Below, one piece after another: positions 51,077 through 60,496 of a DNA stretch of 64,000 bases (within the stretch, counting starts at the first letter, position 1; each line of letters begins with the position of its first letter). The stretch comes from Shouchella oshimensis (GTDB lineage: Bacteria; Bacillota; Bacilli; Bacillales; Bacillaceae_D). The position numbers were made by a program, and so were the translations under genes. The stretch covers positions 1,445,858 to 1,509,857 of the forward strand of contig NZ_KV917380.1 in assembly GCF_002019765.1 (NCBI RefSeq), written 5' to 3'. Below the pieces are notes generated by a model. It worked only from the letters and a program-made list of their open reading frames with translations, did no database searches and was not told the DNA's origin.

Positions 51077-51673
51077 TTGAAAACATTGATAAGTATACTC
51101 ACTTTAGTTTTATTATCTGGTTGCGGTTGGATGTATGGGATGGGCCAATCATCCCAATTTGATTTAACGGAAGCAAACATTCATGTTCCAGAATTTACGT
51201 TTACCAATCAGAATGATGAATCATTTGGTTCGGGTGATGTAGATGGAGAGCATTGGCTTGCTAATTTCGCATTTACTAATTGTACGACTGTCTGCTTGAC
51301 AATGATGCCAAATATGAATCAATTGCAACAAGATTTACTTGCAGAGGGCTACCCACTTCAATTTGTTACTTTTACAGCTGATCCAATTGACGACACACCC
51401 TCGCAATTAAGGCAATATGCTGAAAACATCGGAATTGGTTCTAGAAGTTGGGATTTTCTTACGGGTTATGCCATCGATGAACTTGAAACCTTTTCAAATG
51501 AAGCTTTTCGTGTTCCTTATGCGTATGGTGATACACCAGAAGATATTATCCACTCCACAAGTTTCTTTTTAGTCAATAAAGAGGGACAGGTGGTAAGGAA
51601 ATACAATGGACTTGAAATGAATCAAGATGATATTTTAGCAGATATTATTACGTATGTTTCCAATGAGGAGTAA
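51077..51673 (+). CDS. SCO1/SenC-family lipoprotein (copper chaperone)
   Basis: Thioredoxin-fold copper chaperone for the CuA centre of cytochrome oxidase. 198 residues, lipobox LLSGC near residue 16. Copper ligands CxxxC in TNCTTVCLTM and His in IIHSTSFFLV are present. TTG 51077 is preferred because ATG 51068 overlaps the GAAGGA site. Follows ctaG by 18 bases; together they point to oxidase biogenesis. Resembles B. subtilis YpmQ. Confidence 0.92.
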   Translation: MKTLISILTLVLLSGCGWMYGMGQSSQFDLTEANIHVPEFTFTNQNDESFGSGDVDGEHWLANFAFTNCTTVCLTMMPNMNQLQQDLLAEGYPLQFVTFTADPIDDTPSQLRQYAENIGIGSRSWDFLTGYAIDELETFSNEAFRVPYAYGDTPEDIIHSTSFFLVNKEGQVVRKYNGLEMNQDDILADIITYVSNEE

Positions 51674-51707
51674 TGCAAATCCTATTGCTCATCGTTTTTA
51701 AATGGAT

Positions 51708-51756
51708 AAGCACAATTGATGATCGCACTAAAAGCGATTATTGATTGTGCTTTTTT
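51708..51756 (+). terminator. Terminator after the SCO gene
   Basis: A 19-bp stem (AAGCACAATTGATGATCGC with its partner; three G-T wobbles) around seven bases, then six T. Confidence 0.88.
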
Positions 51757-51897
51757 ATGTTGTATACACAATCTAATTCTACTAAAAAAGCAAAATGAGA
51801 GATGCTCCTTGCATAAGGAATGAACAAGTACAGTGCATGACGGTTTAAATCGATTCTATTGTATCTTAAAAAGAGGATAAATAAAATAAAAATACAG

Positions 51898-51926
51898 TTG
51901 AATTTATTTTTATTCATATTTATAAT
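51898..51926 (+). promoter_or_regulatory. argC promoter overlapped by an ARG-box operator
   Basis: TTGAAT (51898-51903), 17 bases, perfect TATAAT (51921-51926). The interrupted palindrome TGAATTTATTTTTATTCA (51899-51916) covers the -35 and spacer; its arms TGAAT/ATTCA are those of the AhrC/ArgR box, though 8 rather than 4 bases apart. A second inverted repeat ATATTTA-N7-TAAATAT (51916-51936) spans the -10. Predicts arginine repression. Confidence 0.75.
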
Positions 51927-51964
51927 AGGTAAATATCAAGAGAAAATGAATCGGGAGTGAGACG

Positions 51965-53002
51965 ATGAATGTTGGTATTATCGGTGCTAGTGGATACGGA
52001 GGGGTGGAGTTAATCCGTTTTTTGAACCAGCATCCAAAAATTGAATCCATTAATCTTTATACATCGAGTGAAGAAGGAGTGCTGTTAACCAATCACTATC
52101 CTCATTTATTAAATGGCGATACATATACACTTCGGCCATTAGTCGAAGCAGAGCTGAGTGGTCAAGTGGATACGGTCTTTTTAGCGACACCACCAGGCGT
52201 CTCAAGTAAGTGGAGTCAATGGCTACTAGATCAAGGCATTCGAGTCATTGATTTGTCAGGAGACTTACGGTTACATTCGCAATCAATCTATGAAACATGG
52301 TACAAACGAGAAGCGGCATCTCTTTCATTGATAAAACAGGCAACCTATGGATTAAGTGAATGGAATAAAGACACTATTCAATCGGCACAACTCATTGCGA
52401 ACCCGGGGTGTTTTCCAACGGCAATATTGCTTGCGCTAGTTCCGGTATTACAAGCAGGATTGATTGATCCAGCATCCATTATTATTGATGCAAAGACAGG
52501 CACATCTGGAGCTGGAAAGAGCCCATCACAAACGACGCATTTTAGTGAAATGAACGAGAACTTCAAAATTTATGGTGTTGCTACCCACAAGCATACACCA
52601 GAAATTGAACAAGAACTGAGGGCCTTTACAAATGAAGAAATTAAAGTAAGCTTCCAGCCACATCTTGTTCCAATGGTAAGAGGGATTATGGCAACAATCT
52701 ATGCGTCAGGAGTGGAGGGTGTCACGAGTAAGAAACTCTATGATTGTTTGAAACAGGCATATGAGCATCATTCATTTATTCGTATTCGTGACATTGGTGA
52801 TTTTCCACAAACTAAACATGTGTATGGAAGTAATTATTGTGATATTGGTGTCGCTTATGATGAGAGGACGAACCGGGTTATTCTCGCATCCGTTATTGAT
52901 AACCTTGTTAAAGGCGCTGCAGGGCAAGCCATTCAAAATATGAATTTAATGAATGAATGGGAGGAGCATACAGGTTTAATGGTGCTTCCTGTTTATCCGT
53001 AA
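51965..53002 (+). CDS. argC: N-acetyl-gamma-glutamyl-phosphate reductase
   Basis: NADPH-dependent third step of ornithine synthesis, 345 residues. Rossmann GASGYGGVELIRFL at the N-terminus, catalytic Cys in NPGCFPTA (about residue 146), and GTSGAGKSPSQTTHFSE. First gene of the arginine operon. ATG with GGGAGTGAG upstream. Confidence 0.97.
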   Translation: MNVGIIGASGYGGVELIRFLNQHPKIESINLYTSSEEGVLLTNHYPHLLNGDTYTLRPLVEAELSGQVDTVFLATPPGVSSKWSQWLLDQGIRVIDLSGDLRLHSQSIYETWYKREAASLSLIKQATYGLSEWNKDTIQSAQLIANPGCFPTAILLALVPVLQAGLIDPASIIIDAKTGTSGAGKSPSQTTHFSEMNENFKIYGVATHKHTPEIEQELRAFTNEEIKVSFQPHLVPMVRGIMATIYASGVEGVTSKKLYDCLKQAYEHHSFIRIRDIGDFPQTKHVYGSNYCDIGVAYDERTNRVILASVIDNLVKGAAGQAIQNMNLMNEWEEHTGLMVLPVYP

Positions 53003-53015
53003 TGGAGGGAAAGAC

Positions 53016-54245
53016 GTGATTCTAAGTGAACAACGATTTAAGCAGATAAATGTAATTGAAAATGGCTGCATTGATGATGTACAAGGGTTCTATACAACAG
53101 GTACTCATTGCGGATTAAAACGAAAAAAACCTGATCTTGGACTGATCTACTGCGAGAACGTAGCAGAGGCGGCTGGGGTATTTACGACAAATCAAATCCA
53201 AGCAGCTCCGCTTCGTCTTACGAAATCTCTTATTGAAACGACAGGTACGCTACAAGCAGTCGTTGTAAATAGCGGCAATGCTAACGCCTGTACAGGTAAA
53301 CAAGGAATGATTGATGCGAAAGAAATGCAAAAATGTGTAGCAGAAAAATTCAATTTGAATGAAACCGATGTTGCTGTTTCTTCGACAGGTGTAATTGGCG
53401 AACAGTTACCAATGGATAAGGTTAGAGCAGGAATCAATACGTTATCAGTAGCAGAAAGCAAAGGAAGCTTTGCTGAAGCCATTTTAACGACAGATACGAC
53501 AACGAAGGAAATTTGCGTAGAAATTCTTATCGATGAGCAGCCTGTTCGTATTGCTGGTGTTGCTAAAGGATCGGGGATGATCCATCCAAACATGGCAACG
53601 ATGCTTAGTTTTTTAGCTACTGACGCTACAATAAAAGGCAGCGAGTTGCAACAATTACTAAGAGATACAACAAATGAAACATTCAATCGAATAACTGTAG
53701 ATGGTGACTCCTCTACAAATGATATGGTACTTGCCTTAGCATCTAACAAAGTGCAGCACAAGCAGCTTAACCAAAATCATCCGCAATGGGGAGTTTTTCA
53801 AGAGGCATTTCAGCTATGTGCAACCGAGCTTGCTAAAATGATTGCTCGAGATGGAGAAGGTGCAACGAAGCTTATTGAAGTACAGGTAGTTGGGGCAAAA
53901 TCCAATGACGATGCAGGGAAAATAGCGAAAACGATCGTCGGTTCTGATTTAGTGAAAACAGCAGTATTTGGTAAAGACGGCAACTGGGGTAGGATTATTT
54001 GTGCAATTGGATATAGTGGATGCACCATTTCTCCCGATCTGATTGATATTGCCATCGGTCCATATGCAACACTAAAGGAAAGCGAACCATGCGGAACGAA
54101 TGATAAAGAGATAACGGCGTATATGACAGAAGAGGAAACCATTGTTATCTCAGTTAATCTTCATGTTGGAACTGGAGTAGGAAAAGCGTGGGGCTGTGAC
54201 TTATCTTACGACTATGTTCGTATAAATGCAGGGTATCGTACTTAG
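53016..54245 (+). CDS. argJ: Bifunctional glutamate N-acetyltransferase / ornithine acetyltransferase
   Basis: Recycles acetyl from N-acetylornithine to glutamate and can prime the pathway, 409 residues. The autocleavage site ATML (cleaved between Ala and Thr) is in GMIHPNMATMLSFL near residue 190. KGSGMIHP and VDGDSSTND are family motifs. GTG start after GGAGGG. Confidence 0.97.
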   Translation: MILSEQRFKQINVIENGCIDDVQGFYTTGTHCGLKRKKPDLGLIYCENVAEAAGVFTTNQIQAAPLRLTKSLIETTGTLQAVVVNSGNANACTGKQGMIDAKEMQKCVAEKFNLNETDVAVSSTGVIGEQLPMDKVRAGINTLSVAESKGSFAEAILTTDTTTKEICVEILIDEQPVRIAGVAKGSGMIHPNMATMLSFLATDATIKGSELQQLLRDTTNETFNRITVDGDSSTNDMVLALASNKVQHKQLNQNHPQWGVFQEAFQLCATELAKMIARDGEGATKLIEVQVVGAKSNDDAGKIAKTIVGSDLVKTAVFGKDGNWGRIICAIGYSGCTISPDLIDIAIGPYATLKESEPCGTNDKEITAYMTEEETIVISVNLHVGTGVGKAWGCDLSYDYVRINAGYRT

Positions 54246-54258
54246 GAGGTCATTATAC

Positions 54259-55023
54259 GTGAGCAAACGAACGGTTATAAAAATTGGTGGGAGCATGCTA
54301 GCTGAACTTAGTGAAGAATTTTACAAAGGGCTAATTGAACGTCAGCGCTCTGGTGAGGAACTCATTATTGTTCACGGCGGTGGCCCAGCCATTAATGAAC
54401 AATTGGAAAGGGCTAATATTGAAGTCGAATTTGATAACGGATTACGAAAGACAACGGCACAGGTGCTAACCATTGTAAAGGACGTCTTGTTTCATCAGGT
54501 GAATCAATCCATTGTTAGTCAACTTCAGGCTTTAGGAATGAACGCAATATCGTTAAATGGATATGATCACCGTTTTGTTCATGCAACCCTATTAGATGAG
54601 CAACGTTTAGGTTTAGTTGGTGATGTGAAGGCGGTCCATACCGACGTACTAGAGACGGCACTTCGAGAACAAATGGTTCCAGTTGTTTCTCCATTAGGTT
54701 TAACGGAGTGTGGGAAGCAAGTAAATATTAATGCAGATACAGTTGCTTCAGCGGTTGCAAAAGCATTAACGGCAGAAGAGTTTATTGTGGTGACGGATGT
54801 AGATGGTGTTTATATTCAAGCTGAAAAGCAAGCAAAACTAAATGAAAAAGATATTAAAAAGTTTATTGAGCAAGGTGACATTACAGGCGGAATGATTCCT
54901 AAAGTAACAGGTGCATTAAACAGTCTTTCTGATCATTTACAGCGAGTACGTATTGTAAGTGGAAAACAGCGATTAACTGTAGAAAGTGGCACGGTTATTG
55001 AGAAAGGAACCCTCGTTCCATAA
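54259..55023 (+). CDS. argB: N-acetylglutamate kinase
   Basis: Second step of ornithine synthesis, 254 residues of the amino-acid-kinase fold. KIGGSML at the N-terminus, HGGGPAINE, FDNGLRKTT (substrate Arg), VNINADTVASAVAKAL. GTG 54259 is 8 bases after AGGAGGT; a longer frame from 54226 overlaps argJ without a site. No N-terminal arginine-sensing helix is evident, as expected with an ArgJ cycle. Confidence 0.96.
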   Translation: MSKRTVIKIGGSMLAELSEEFYKGLIERQRSGEELIIVHGGGPAINEQLERANIEVEFDNGLRKTTAQVLTIVKDVLFHQVNQSIVSQLQALGMNAISLNGYDHRFVHATLLDEQRLGLVGDVKAVHTDVLETALREQMVPVVSPLGLTECGKQVNINADTVASAVAKALTAEEFIVVTDVDGVYIQAEKQAKLNEKDIKKFIEQGDITGGMIPKVTGALNSLSDHLQRVRIVSGKQRLTVESGTVIEKGTLVP

Positions 55024-55038
55024 AGAATGGAGTCGATT

Positions 55039-56190
55039 ATGAGCTATTTATTTCCTACTTATAAGAAGAAAGAGATCCAGTTAACTCAAGGCAAGGGAGC
55101 ATTTTTATATAGTCAAGATGGTAAACGATACCTAGATTTTATGTCTGGCATTGCCGTTACGAATTTAGGACACAATCATCCTAGTATCGTGCAGGCCTTG
55201 CACAAACAAGCAGATCTATTATGGCATGGCTCCAACTTATTTCATTATGAAGTTCAAGAACAAGCAGCAAAACAGCTTGTTGAAAAAAGCAACTGTGACG
55301 CTGTGTTTTTCTGCAATAGTGGGGCTGAAGCCAATGAGGCAGCGATTAAACTTGCGCGAAAAGCAACTGGCAAATCGCATATTATTTCAATGAAACAATC
55401 ATTTCACGGGAGAACACTTGGTTCTATGGCTGCAACAGGTCAAGCTGCTGTTCACGAAGGTTACGGCCCTTTATTATCTTCGTTTACCTATGTTGAATTT
55501 AACAATGTAGACGCACTTGAAGCAGCTGTCCAAGAAGATACAGCTGCGATTCTAATTGAAGTTGTGCAGGGAGAGGGTGGCGTACATGTTATCAACGAAA
55601 TGTATGTCGAAGCCATCAACACCCTTAAACAAAAACACAATCTCTTGCTAATCATCGACGAAATCCAAACAGGAATCGGGCGAACAGGTACATTCTTCGC
55701 CTATGAACACTATCGGTTGGATCCAGATATCGTGACAGTTGCGAAAGGACTAGGTAACGGGTTTCCAGTTGGCGCAATGTTAGGGAAGAAAGCATTAATC
55801 CAATCGTTTCAAACAGGCTCACATGGTTCAACCTTCGGCGGTAATCCATTAGGTATGGCAATTGTAAAAGCTGTTTTAGACGTTTATGAACCGTCATTTT
55901 TGGCAACCATTCGTACGCAGTCCAATGAATGGGTCCAGGAACTAAAACAAGAGCTATCTACATGTTCTATTGTGAAAGACATTCGTGGGAGTGGCTTCCT
56001 TATTGGACTTGAAACGACTGTAGAAGCACAACAAGTCATCCATAGATGTGAAGAAAAGGGATTGTTACTATTGCCTGCCGGTACTCATGTAACACGATTG
56101 TTACCGCCGCTTACTTTAACGAGGCAAGAGTGGGAAGAAGCTCAAACAATAATAAAGACTGTTTTAACAGACATTGAACAAAACGGATAA
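55039..56190 (+). CDS. argD: Acetylornithine aminotransferase
   Basis: PLP-dependent class III aminotransferase converting N-acetylglutamate semialdehyde to N-acetylornithine, 383 residues. FCNSGAEANEAAIKLAR, LIIDEIQTGIGRTG and the PLP-Lys in TVAKGLGNGFPVGA. ATG 55039 preferred over 55027 because AATGGAG provides the site. Confidence 0.96.
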   Translation: MSYLFPTYKKKEIQLTQGKGAFLYSQDGKRYLDFMSGIAVTNLGHNHPSIVQALHKQADLLWHGSNLFHYEVQEQAAKQLVEKSNCDAVFFCNSGAEANEAAIKLARKATGKSHIISMKQSFHGRTLGSMAATGQAAVHEGYGPLLSSFTYVEFNNVDALEAAVQEDTAAILIEVVQGEGGVHVINEMYVEAINTLKQKHNLLLIIDEIQTGIGRTGTFFAYEHYRLDPDIVTVAKGLGNGFPVGAMLGKKALIQSFQTGSHGSTFGGNPLGMAIVKAVLDVYEPSFLATIRTQSNEWVQELKQELSTCSIVKDIRGSGFLIGLETTVEAQQVIHRCEEKGLLLLPAGTHVTRLLPPLTLTRQEWEEAQTIIKTVLTDIEQNG

Positions 56191-56214
56191 ACGAGCATTT
56201 TTTTTACGCACAAA

Positions 56215-56248
56215 TGTATTTTTATCCGATAAAAAGAATATTTATTCT
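56215..56248 (+). promoter_or_regulatory. Tandem ARG boxes before carA
   Basis: AGAATATTTATTCT (56235-56248) matches the box core GAAT-WWWW-ATTC exactly, and TGTATTTTTATCCG (56215-56228) matches 11 of 14 positions of TGAAT-WWWW-ATTCA. Their centres are 20 bases apart, the usual phasing of paired ArgR/AhrC sites. Suggests separate control of carAB-argF inside the operon. A promoter (TTTACG 56203 / GATAAA 56228) is weak. Confidence 0.65.
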
Positions 56249-56265
56249 TTATGAGGTGATTGAGT

Positions 56266-57342
56266 GTGAAAGGGTACGTTTTATTAGAGAGTGGAGAGCA
56301 ATTTGAAGGAACATGGCATGGGCAGGACCCAGTTAACGGAGAAATAGTCTTCTTTACAGGGATGACAGGGTATCAAGAGGTAGTAAGTGATCCATCATTT
56401 AAAGGACAAATTGTTGTCTTTACGTATCCAATGATTGGGAACTATGGCGTAAACGAAAGGGACTTTGAAAGCGAAGGTCCAAAAGTAGAAGGCGTTATTT
56501 TAGCAGAAGTAGAGGAAAACCCTTCCCATTATAGTCAAGTAGAGAGCTTTTGTATGTATTTAGAAAAACATGGCATTCCATATATGACGCAAGTAGATAC
56601 AAGAGCAATCGTGAAACGTATTCGTAAACATGGAGATATGAAAGCGACAATGACAACTGATGCTAATCAATCTGTTATAGAAGCCGAAGGACTTGAACAT
56701 AAAGATGTTGTCCCGTTTGTCAGCACGAAAGATCGAAAGGTTTACAACGAGGGTGGGATCAAACACATTGTTCTGATTGATTACGGTTATAAACAGTCTA
56801 TTGTTGATGAACTTGTTGCAAAAGGCATGAAAGTAACCGTTGTACCTTATGAGACAAAAAAAGAAACCATTGATGAGTTGAAACCAGATGGACTAATCTT
56901 TTCAAATGGTCCCGGAAATCCCAAAAAACTAGATTCGTGTTTAACGACTATCCATGAGCTCGCAACTACCTATCCATCATTAGGGATTTGCCTAGGTCAT
57001 CAGCTGCTAGCTCTAGCCTTTGGCGGTGAAACAGAAAAACTAACGTTCGGTCATCGAGGAGCAAATCAGCCCGTTTTGGACTATCAAACGAATCGAGTCT
57101 ATATGACAAGTCAAAATCATAGTTACGTTGTAAACGAGGCATCGATTCAAAAGACTGATTTTGACGTTCGCTATATGAATGTGAACGATAAAAGCGTTGA
57201 AGGGCTGATGCATAAGCATTTACCAGTTATGACGGTACAATTTCATCCAGAAGCAAGCCCTGGACCAATGGATTCAAACGCCATTTTTGATGAATTTATT
57301 CAAACTGTGGCGCTAAAGGAGAGAGATCATCTATATGCATAA
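56266..57342 (+). CDS. carA: Carbamoyl-phosphate synthase small subunit
   Basis: Glutaminase subunit giving ammonia to CarB, 358 residues. Class-I GATase nucleophile Cys in LGICLGHQLLA, His/Glu in VQFHPEASPGP; FTGMTGYQEV is typical. GTG 56266 is 6 bases after GAGGTGA; the in-frame TTG 56260 abuts it. Location in the arg operon indicates the arginine-specific enzyme rather than pyrAA. Overlaps carB by 8 bases. Confidence 0.96.
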   Translation: MKGYVLLESGEQFEGTWHGQDPVNGEIVFFTGMTGYQEVVSDPSFKGQIVVFTYPMIGNYGVNERDFESEGPKVEGVILAEVEENPSHYSQVESFCMYLEKHGIPYMTQVDTRAIVKRIRKHGDMKATMTTDANQSVIEAEGLEHKDVVPFVSTKDRKVYNEGGIKHIVLIDYGYKQSIVDELVAKGMKVTVVPYETKKETIDELKPDGLIFSNGPGNPKKLDSCLTTIHELATTYPSLGICLGHQLLALAFGGETEKLTFGHRGANQPVLDYQTNRVYMTSQNHSYVVNEASIQKTDFDVRYMNVNDKSVEGLMHKHLPVMTVQFHPEASPGPMDSNAIFDEFIQTVALKERDHLYA

Positions 57343-60300
57343 CCAATCTTCCATAAAAAGCGTGTTAGTCATCGGATCAGGACCAATTGTTATTGGCCAG
57401 GCAGCAGAATTTGATTATGCCGGTACGCAAGGATGCTTGGCACTAAAAGAAGAAGGCATTCGCGTAATTTTACTAAACCCTAACCCAGCAACAGTTATGA
57501 CAGATGAGCACTGTGCTGATGTTGTTTATTTTGAACGACTGACGGCAGCGACAGTAGAAAATATAATAAAAAAAGAAAAACCAGATGGTCTATTGGCTAC
57601 ACTTGGTGGTCAAACAGGATTAAATTTAGCGTTAAAACTTCATGATGATGGGATTCTTGAGCACTATGGCGTCAGCTTGTTAGGCACACCTATTGAGTCT
57701 ATAAAAAAGGGCGAGGATCGAGAGCTATTTCGTAATTTAATGAATGAATTACAAGAACCTGTCCCTGAAAGTGATATTATCCATACGGTTGAAGAGGCCG
57801 TTGCTTTCTCTAAGAAAATTGATTTTCCTATCATTGTGAGACCTGCCTATACCCTTGGTGGTTCCGGCGGTGGGATCGCCCATAATGTAAATCAGTTGCG
57901 TACGATCGTCGCCAATGGAATTAGACAGAGTCCCATTAATCAATGTCTAATAGAAAAAAGTATTGCCGGTTTCAAGGAAATTGAATACGAAGTGATGCGG
58001 GATGCGAATGATACGTGTATTACAATCTGTAATATGGAAAATATTGATCCGGTTGGTATTCATACAGGTGATTCCATTGTTGTGGCTCCATCACAAACGT
58101 TAACTGACCGAGACTATCAAATGCTTCGTTCTGCTTCAACGAAAATCATTCGTGCCTTAGGTATTATCGGTGGTTGTAATATTCAATTTGCACTTGATCC
58201 GCATAGTGACCAATATTACTTAATTGAAGTGAACCCAAGGGTATCACGTTCATCGGCTCTCGCATCAAAGGCAACTGGTTACCCCATTGCTCGTATAGCT
58301 GCCAAGCTAGCCATTGGTTATCATCTACATGAATTGTTAAATCCTGTTACAGGTCATACGTACGCAAGCTTTGAACCAGCCTTGGATTATTGTATTGTAA
58401 AATTTCCACGCTGGCCGTTTGATAAATTTTATCAAGCTGATCGTACCCTCGGTACACAAATGAAAGCTACAGGTGAAGTGATGGCAATCGAACGCTCCTT
58501 TGGTGCCGCGCTGCAAAAGGCCATTCGATCACTGGAAATTGGCATTGAAGATTTAGCAAGAGGTGAGTTCGTTAAAGAAGAGACATCTCACCTATGGAAA
58601 ATGATTTGTCAAGCAGATGATCGTCGTCTCTTTATTCTGTTCGAGCTTCTTCGCCGTGGAATAAGTGTCGAAGAGCTTCATCAAGAAACGAAAATAGATC
58701 GCTTTTTCTTACAACGTTTTGCAAGTCTTATTAAGATGGAAAACGATTTGAAGGCAAACTCGTTATCATCTGTAACAAAAAGCCAGATGGAAATGTACAA
58801 AAAAGCTGGCTTTTCTGATCAAAATTTAGCCAATCAATGGAACAATACCGAAGAGGAAGTAAGAAACACGCGCCAAGAAATGGGGATTCGACCTGTTTAT
58901 AAAATGGTTGATACATGCGCTGGAGAATTTGAAGCTCAGACTCCATATTTTTATTCAAGTTACTTTGGCGAAAACGAAAGCCTTCCTTCACCTAACAAAA
59001 AAATCGTCATCATCGGCTCTGGTCCTATTCGAATTGGTCAAGGAATTGAATTTGATTATTGTTCCGTTCATGGTGCTAAGACGATTCGTGAGCTTGGTTA
59101 CGAAGCAATCATTATTAATAACAATCCTGAAACGGTCAGTACAGACTATATGACAGCAGACCGTCTTTACTTTGAACCTCTTGCTCTTGAAGATGTAGTG
59201 GCTATTGTCCATCATGAACAAGTTGAGGGCGTTGTTGTAACGTTAGGTGGACAGACTGGTATAAAGCTGACCAAAGAGCTGGAACAAGCAGGAATTCATG
59301 TATTTGGTGTTTCCTCTGCTTGTGTAGACGAGCTTGAAGAGCGTGAAGGATTTTATACATTACTTTCAACAATCGGTGTTGAACCAATTCCTGGTGAGGC
59401 CGTTTCGTCAATAGAAGAAGCGTTAAACTATTGTGATCAAGCAACATTTCCAATACTAGTGCGACCTTCATTTGTAATTGGAGGTCAAGGGATGGCAATC
59501 TTACAATCAAAAAAACAAGTGGAAGATTATTTGAACCATCATCCTTATAAAGGTTTATTTCCGCTCCTTATGGATACGTATGTACAAGGGATTGAAATAG
59601 ATGTAGATGTATTAACAGATGGAAAAGAGATTTATATAGCCGGTATGTTTGAACATGTAGAACAAGCAGGCGTTCATTCAGGTGATAGTTTGGCTATTAC
59701 ACCACCTTATCGTTTAAGAAGTGCGGTTCAAAATCGTTTAGAGATCATCGCCAAAAAATTAGCCGATGCAATAGACTTTAAAGGCATTTTTAACATTCAA
59801 TTTGTTGTACAAGGTGATGCGATTTATGTGATTGAAGTAAATCCTCGTGCTTCTCGTACGGTACCGCTTCTAGCAAAACTAACAGGTGAACCATTTGTTG
59901 CCTATGCTACAAGGCTAATGCTAGGGGAAACGATTAGTCAACTTCCTCTAGATAAAAAGAAGCCGTCTTTCTTTGCTGCTAAAGCACCTGTATTCTCATA
60001 CGGAAAGTTGTCTGGTCTTGATCCGAAATTAGGAGCAGAAATGAAATCAACAGGAGAATTATTGATGATTGGTGAAACGCCTGAAGAGGCTTTAGCAAAA
60101 GTAAGTGCGCCGTTTGAGACATTGCCAACTCTGTTTGAAGATCACCCTAACAAATCCGTTTTCTTACAGGTAGATGCCGGCATAGAAGAATACGTCTCTG
60201 AATTACTGAAAGAAGCTGGCTTTACAATTGAAACGGACCAATTTGAAGACTGGATCGAAACAGCTGGAGCGAAGGCGTTTATTGATCTTACACTACCAGG

Positions 60301-60496
60301 GCAATCAGGCAGTGAAACGTATCGTCATCAAGCGCTTGCGCAGCAACTATCAGTCTTTACAGAACAAGCTACTGTAGCTGCCAGCCTTACTTATTATCAA
60401 CACCCGTCCTTCCCATTAAAGTCAATAGCGGAGTGGCGAGACCTATCAAATGTGAAAAAGGAGTCGACATTATGCAAAGCACAGCCATCAATTTAA
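57335..60496 (+). CDS. carB: Carbamoyl-phosphate synthase large subunit
   Basis: 1053 residues; two homologous ATP-grasp halves (each opening VLVIGSGPIVIGQAAEFDY or VIIGSGPIRIGQGIEFDY) and NPNPATVMTDE / NNNPETVSTDY. The C-terminal about 120 residues form the MGS-like regulatory domain. Makes carbamoyl phosphate for argF. The argF start lies within its last 25 bases. Confidence 0.97.
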   Translation: MHNQSSIKSVLVIGSGPIVIGQAAEFDYAGTQGCLALKEEGIRVILLNPNPATVMTDEHCADVVYFERLTAATVENIIKKEKPDGLLATLGGQTGLNLALKLHDDGILEHYGVSLLGTPIESIKKGEDRELFRNLMNELQEPVPESDIIHTVEEAVAFSKKIDFPIIVRPAYTLGGSGGGIAHNVNQLRTIVANGIRQSPINQCLIEKSIAGFKEIEYEVMRDANDTCITICNMENIDPVGIHTGDSIVVAPSQTLTDRDYQMLRSASTKIIRALGIIGGCNIQFALDPHSDQYYLIEVNPRVSRSSALASKATGYPIARIAAKLAIGYHLHELLNPVTGHTYASFEPALDYCIVKFPRWPFDKFYQADRTLGTQMKATGEVMAIERSFGAALQKAIRSLEIGIEDLARGEFVKEETSHLWKMICQADDRRLFILFELLRRGISVEELHQETKIDRFFLQRFASLIKMENDLKANSLSSVTKSQMEMYKKAGFSDQNLANQWNNTEEEVRNTRQEMGIRPVYKMVDTCAGEFEAQTPYFYSSYFGENESLPSPNKKIVIIGSGPIRIGQGIEFDYCSVHGAKTIRELGYEAIIINNNPETVSTDYMTADRLYFEPLALEDVVAIVHHEQVEGVVVTLGGQTGIKLTKELEQAGIHVFGVSSACVDELEEREGFYTLLSTIGVEPIPGEAVSSIEEALNYCDQATFPILVRPSFVIGGQGMAILQSKKQVEDYLNHHPYKGLFPLLMDTYVQGIEIDVDVLTDGKEIYIAGMFEHVEQAGVHSGDSLAITPPYRLRSAVQNRLEIIAKKLADAIDFKGIFNIQFVVQGDAIYVIEVNPRASRTVPLLAKLTGEPFVAYATRLMLGETISQLPLDKKKPSFFAAKAPVFSYGKLSGLDPKLGAEMKSTGELLMIGETPEEALAKVSAPFETLPTLFEDHPNKSVFLQVDAGIEEYVSELLKEAGFTIETDQFEDWIETAGAKAFIDLTLPGQSGSETYRHQALAQQLSVFTEQATVAASLTYYQHPSFPLKSIAEWRDLSNVKKESTLCKAQPSI

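Noticed and set aside
53192-53761. Minus-strand frame of 189 codons inside argJ
   Set aside because: Shadow of the argJ coding frame with biased composition; argJ itself is complete and recognisable.
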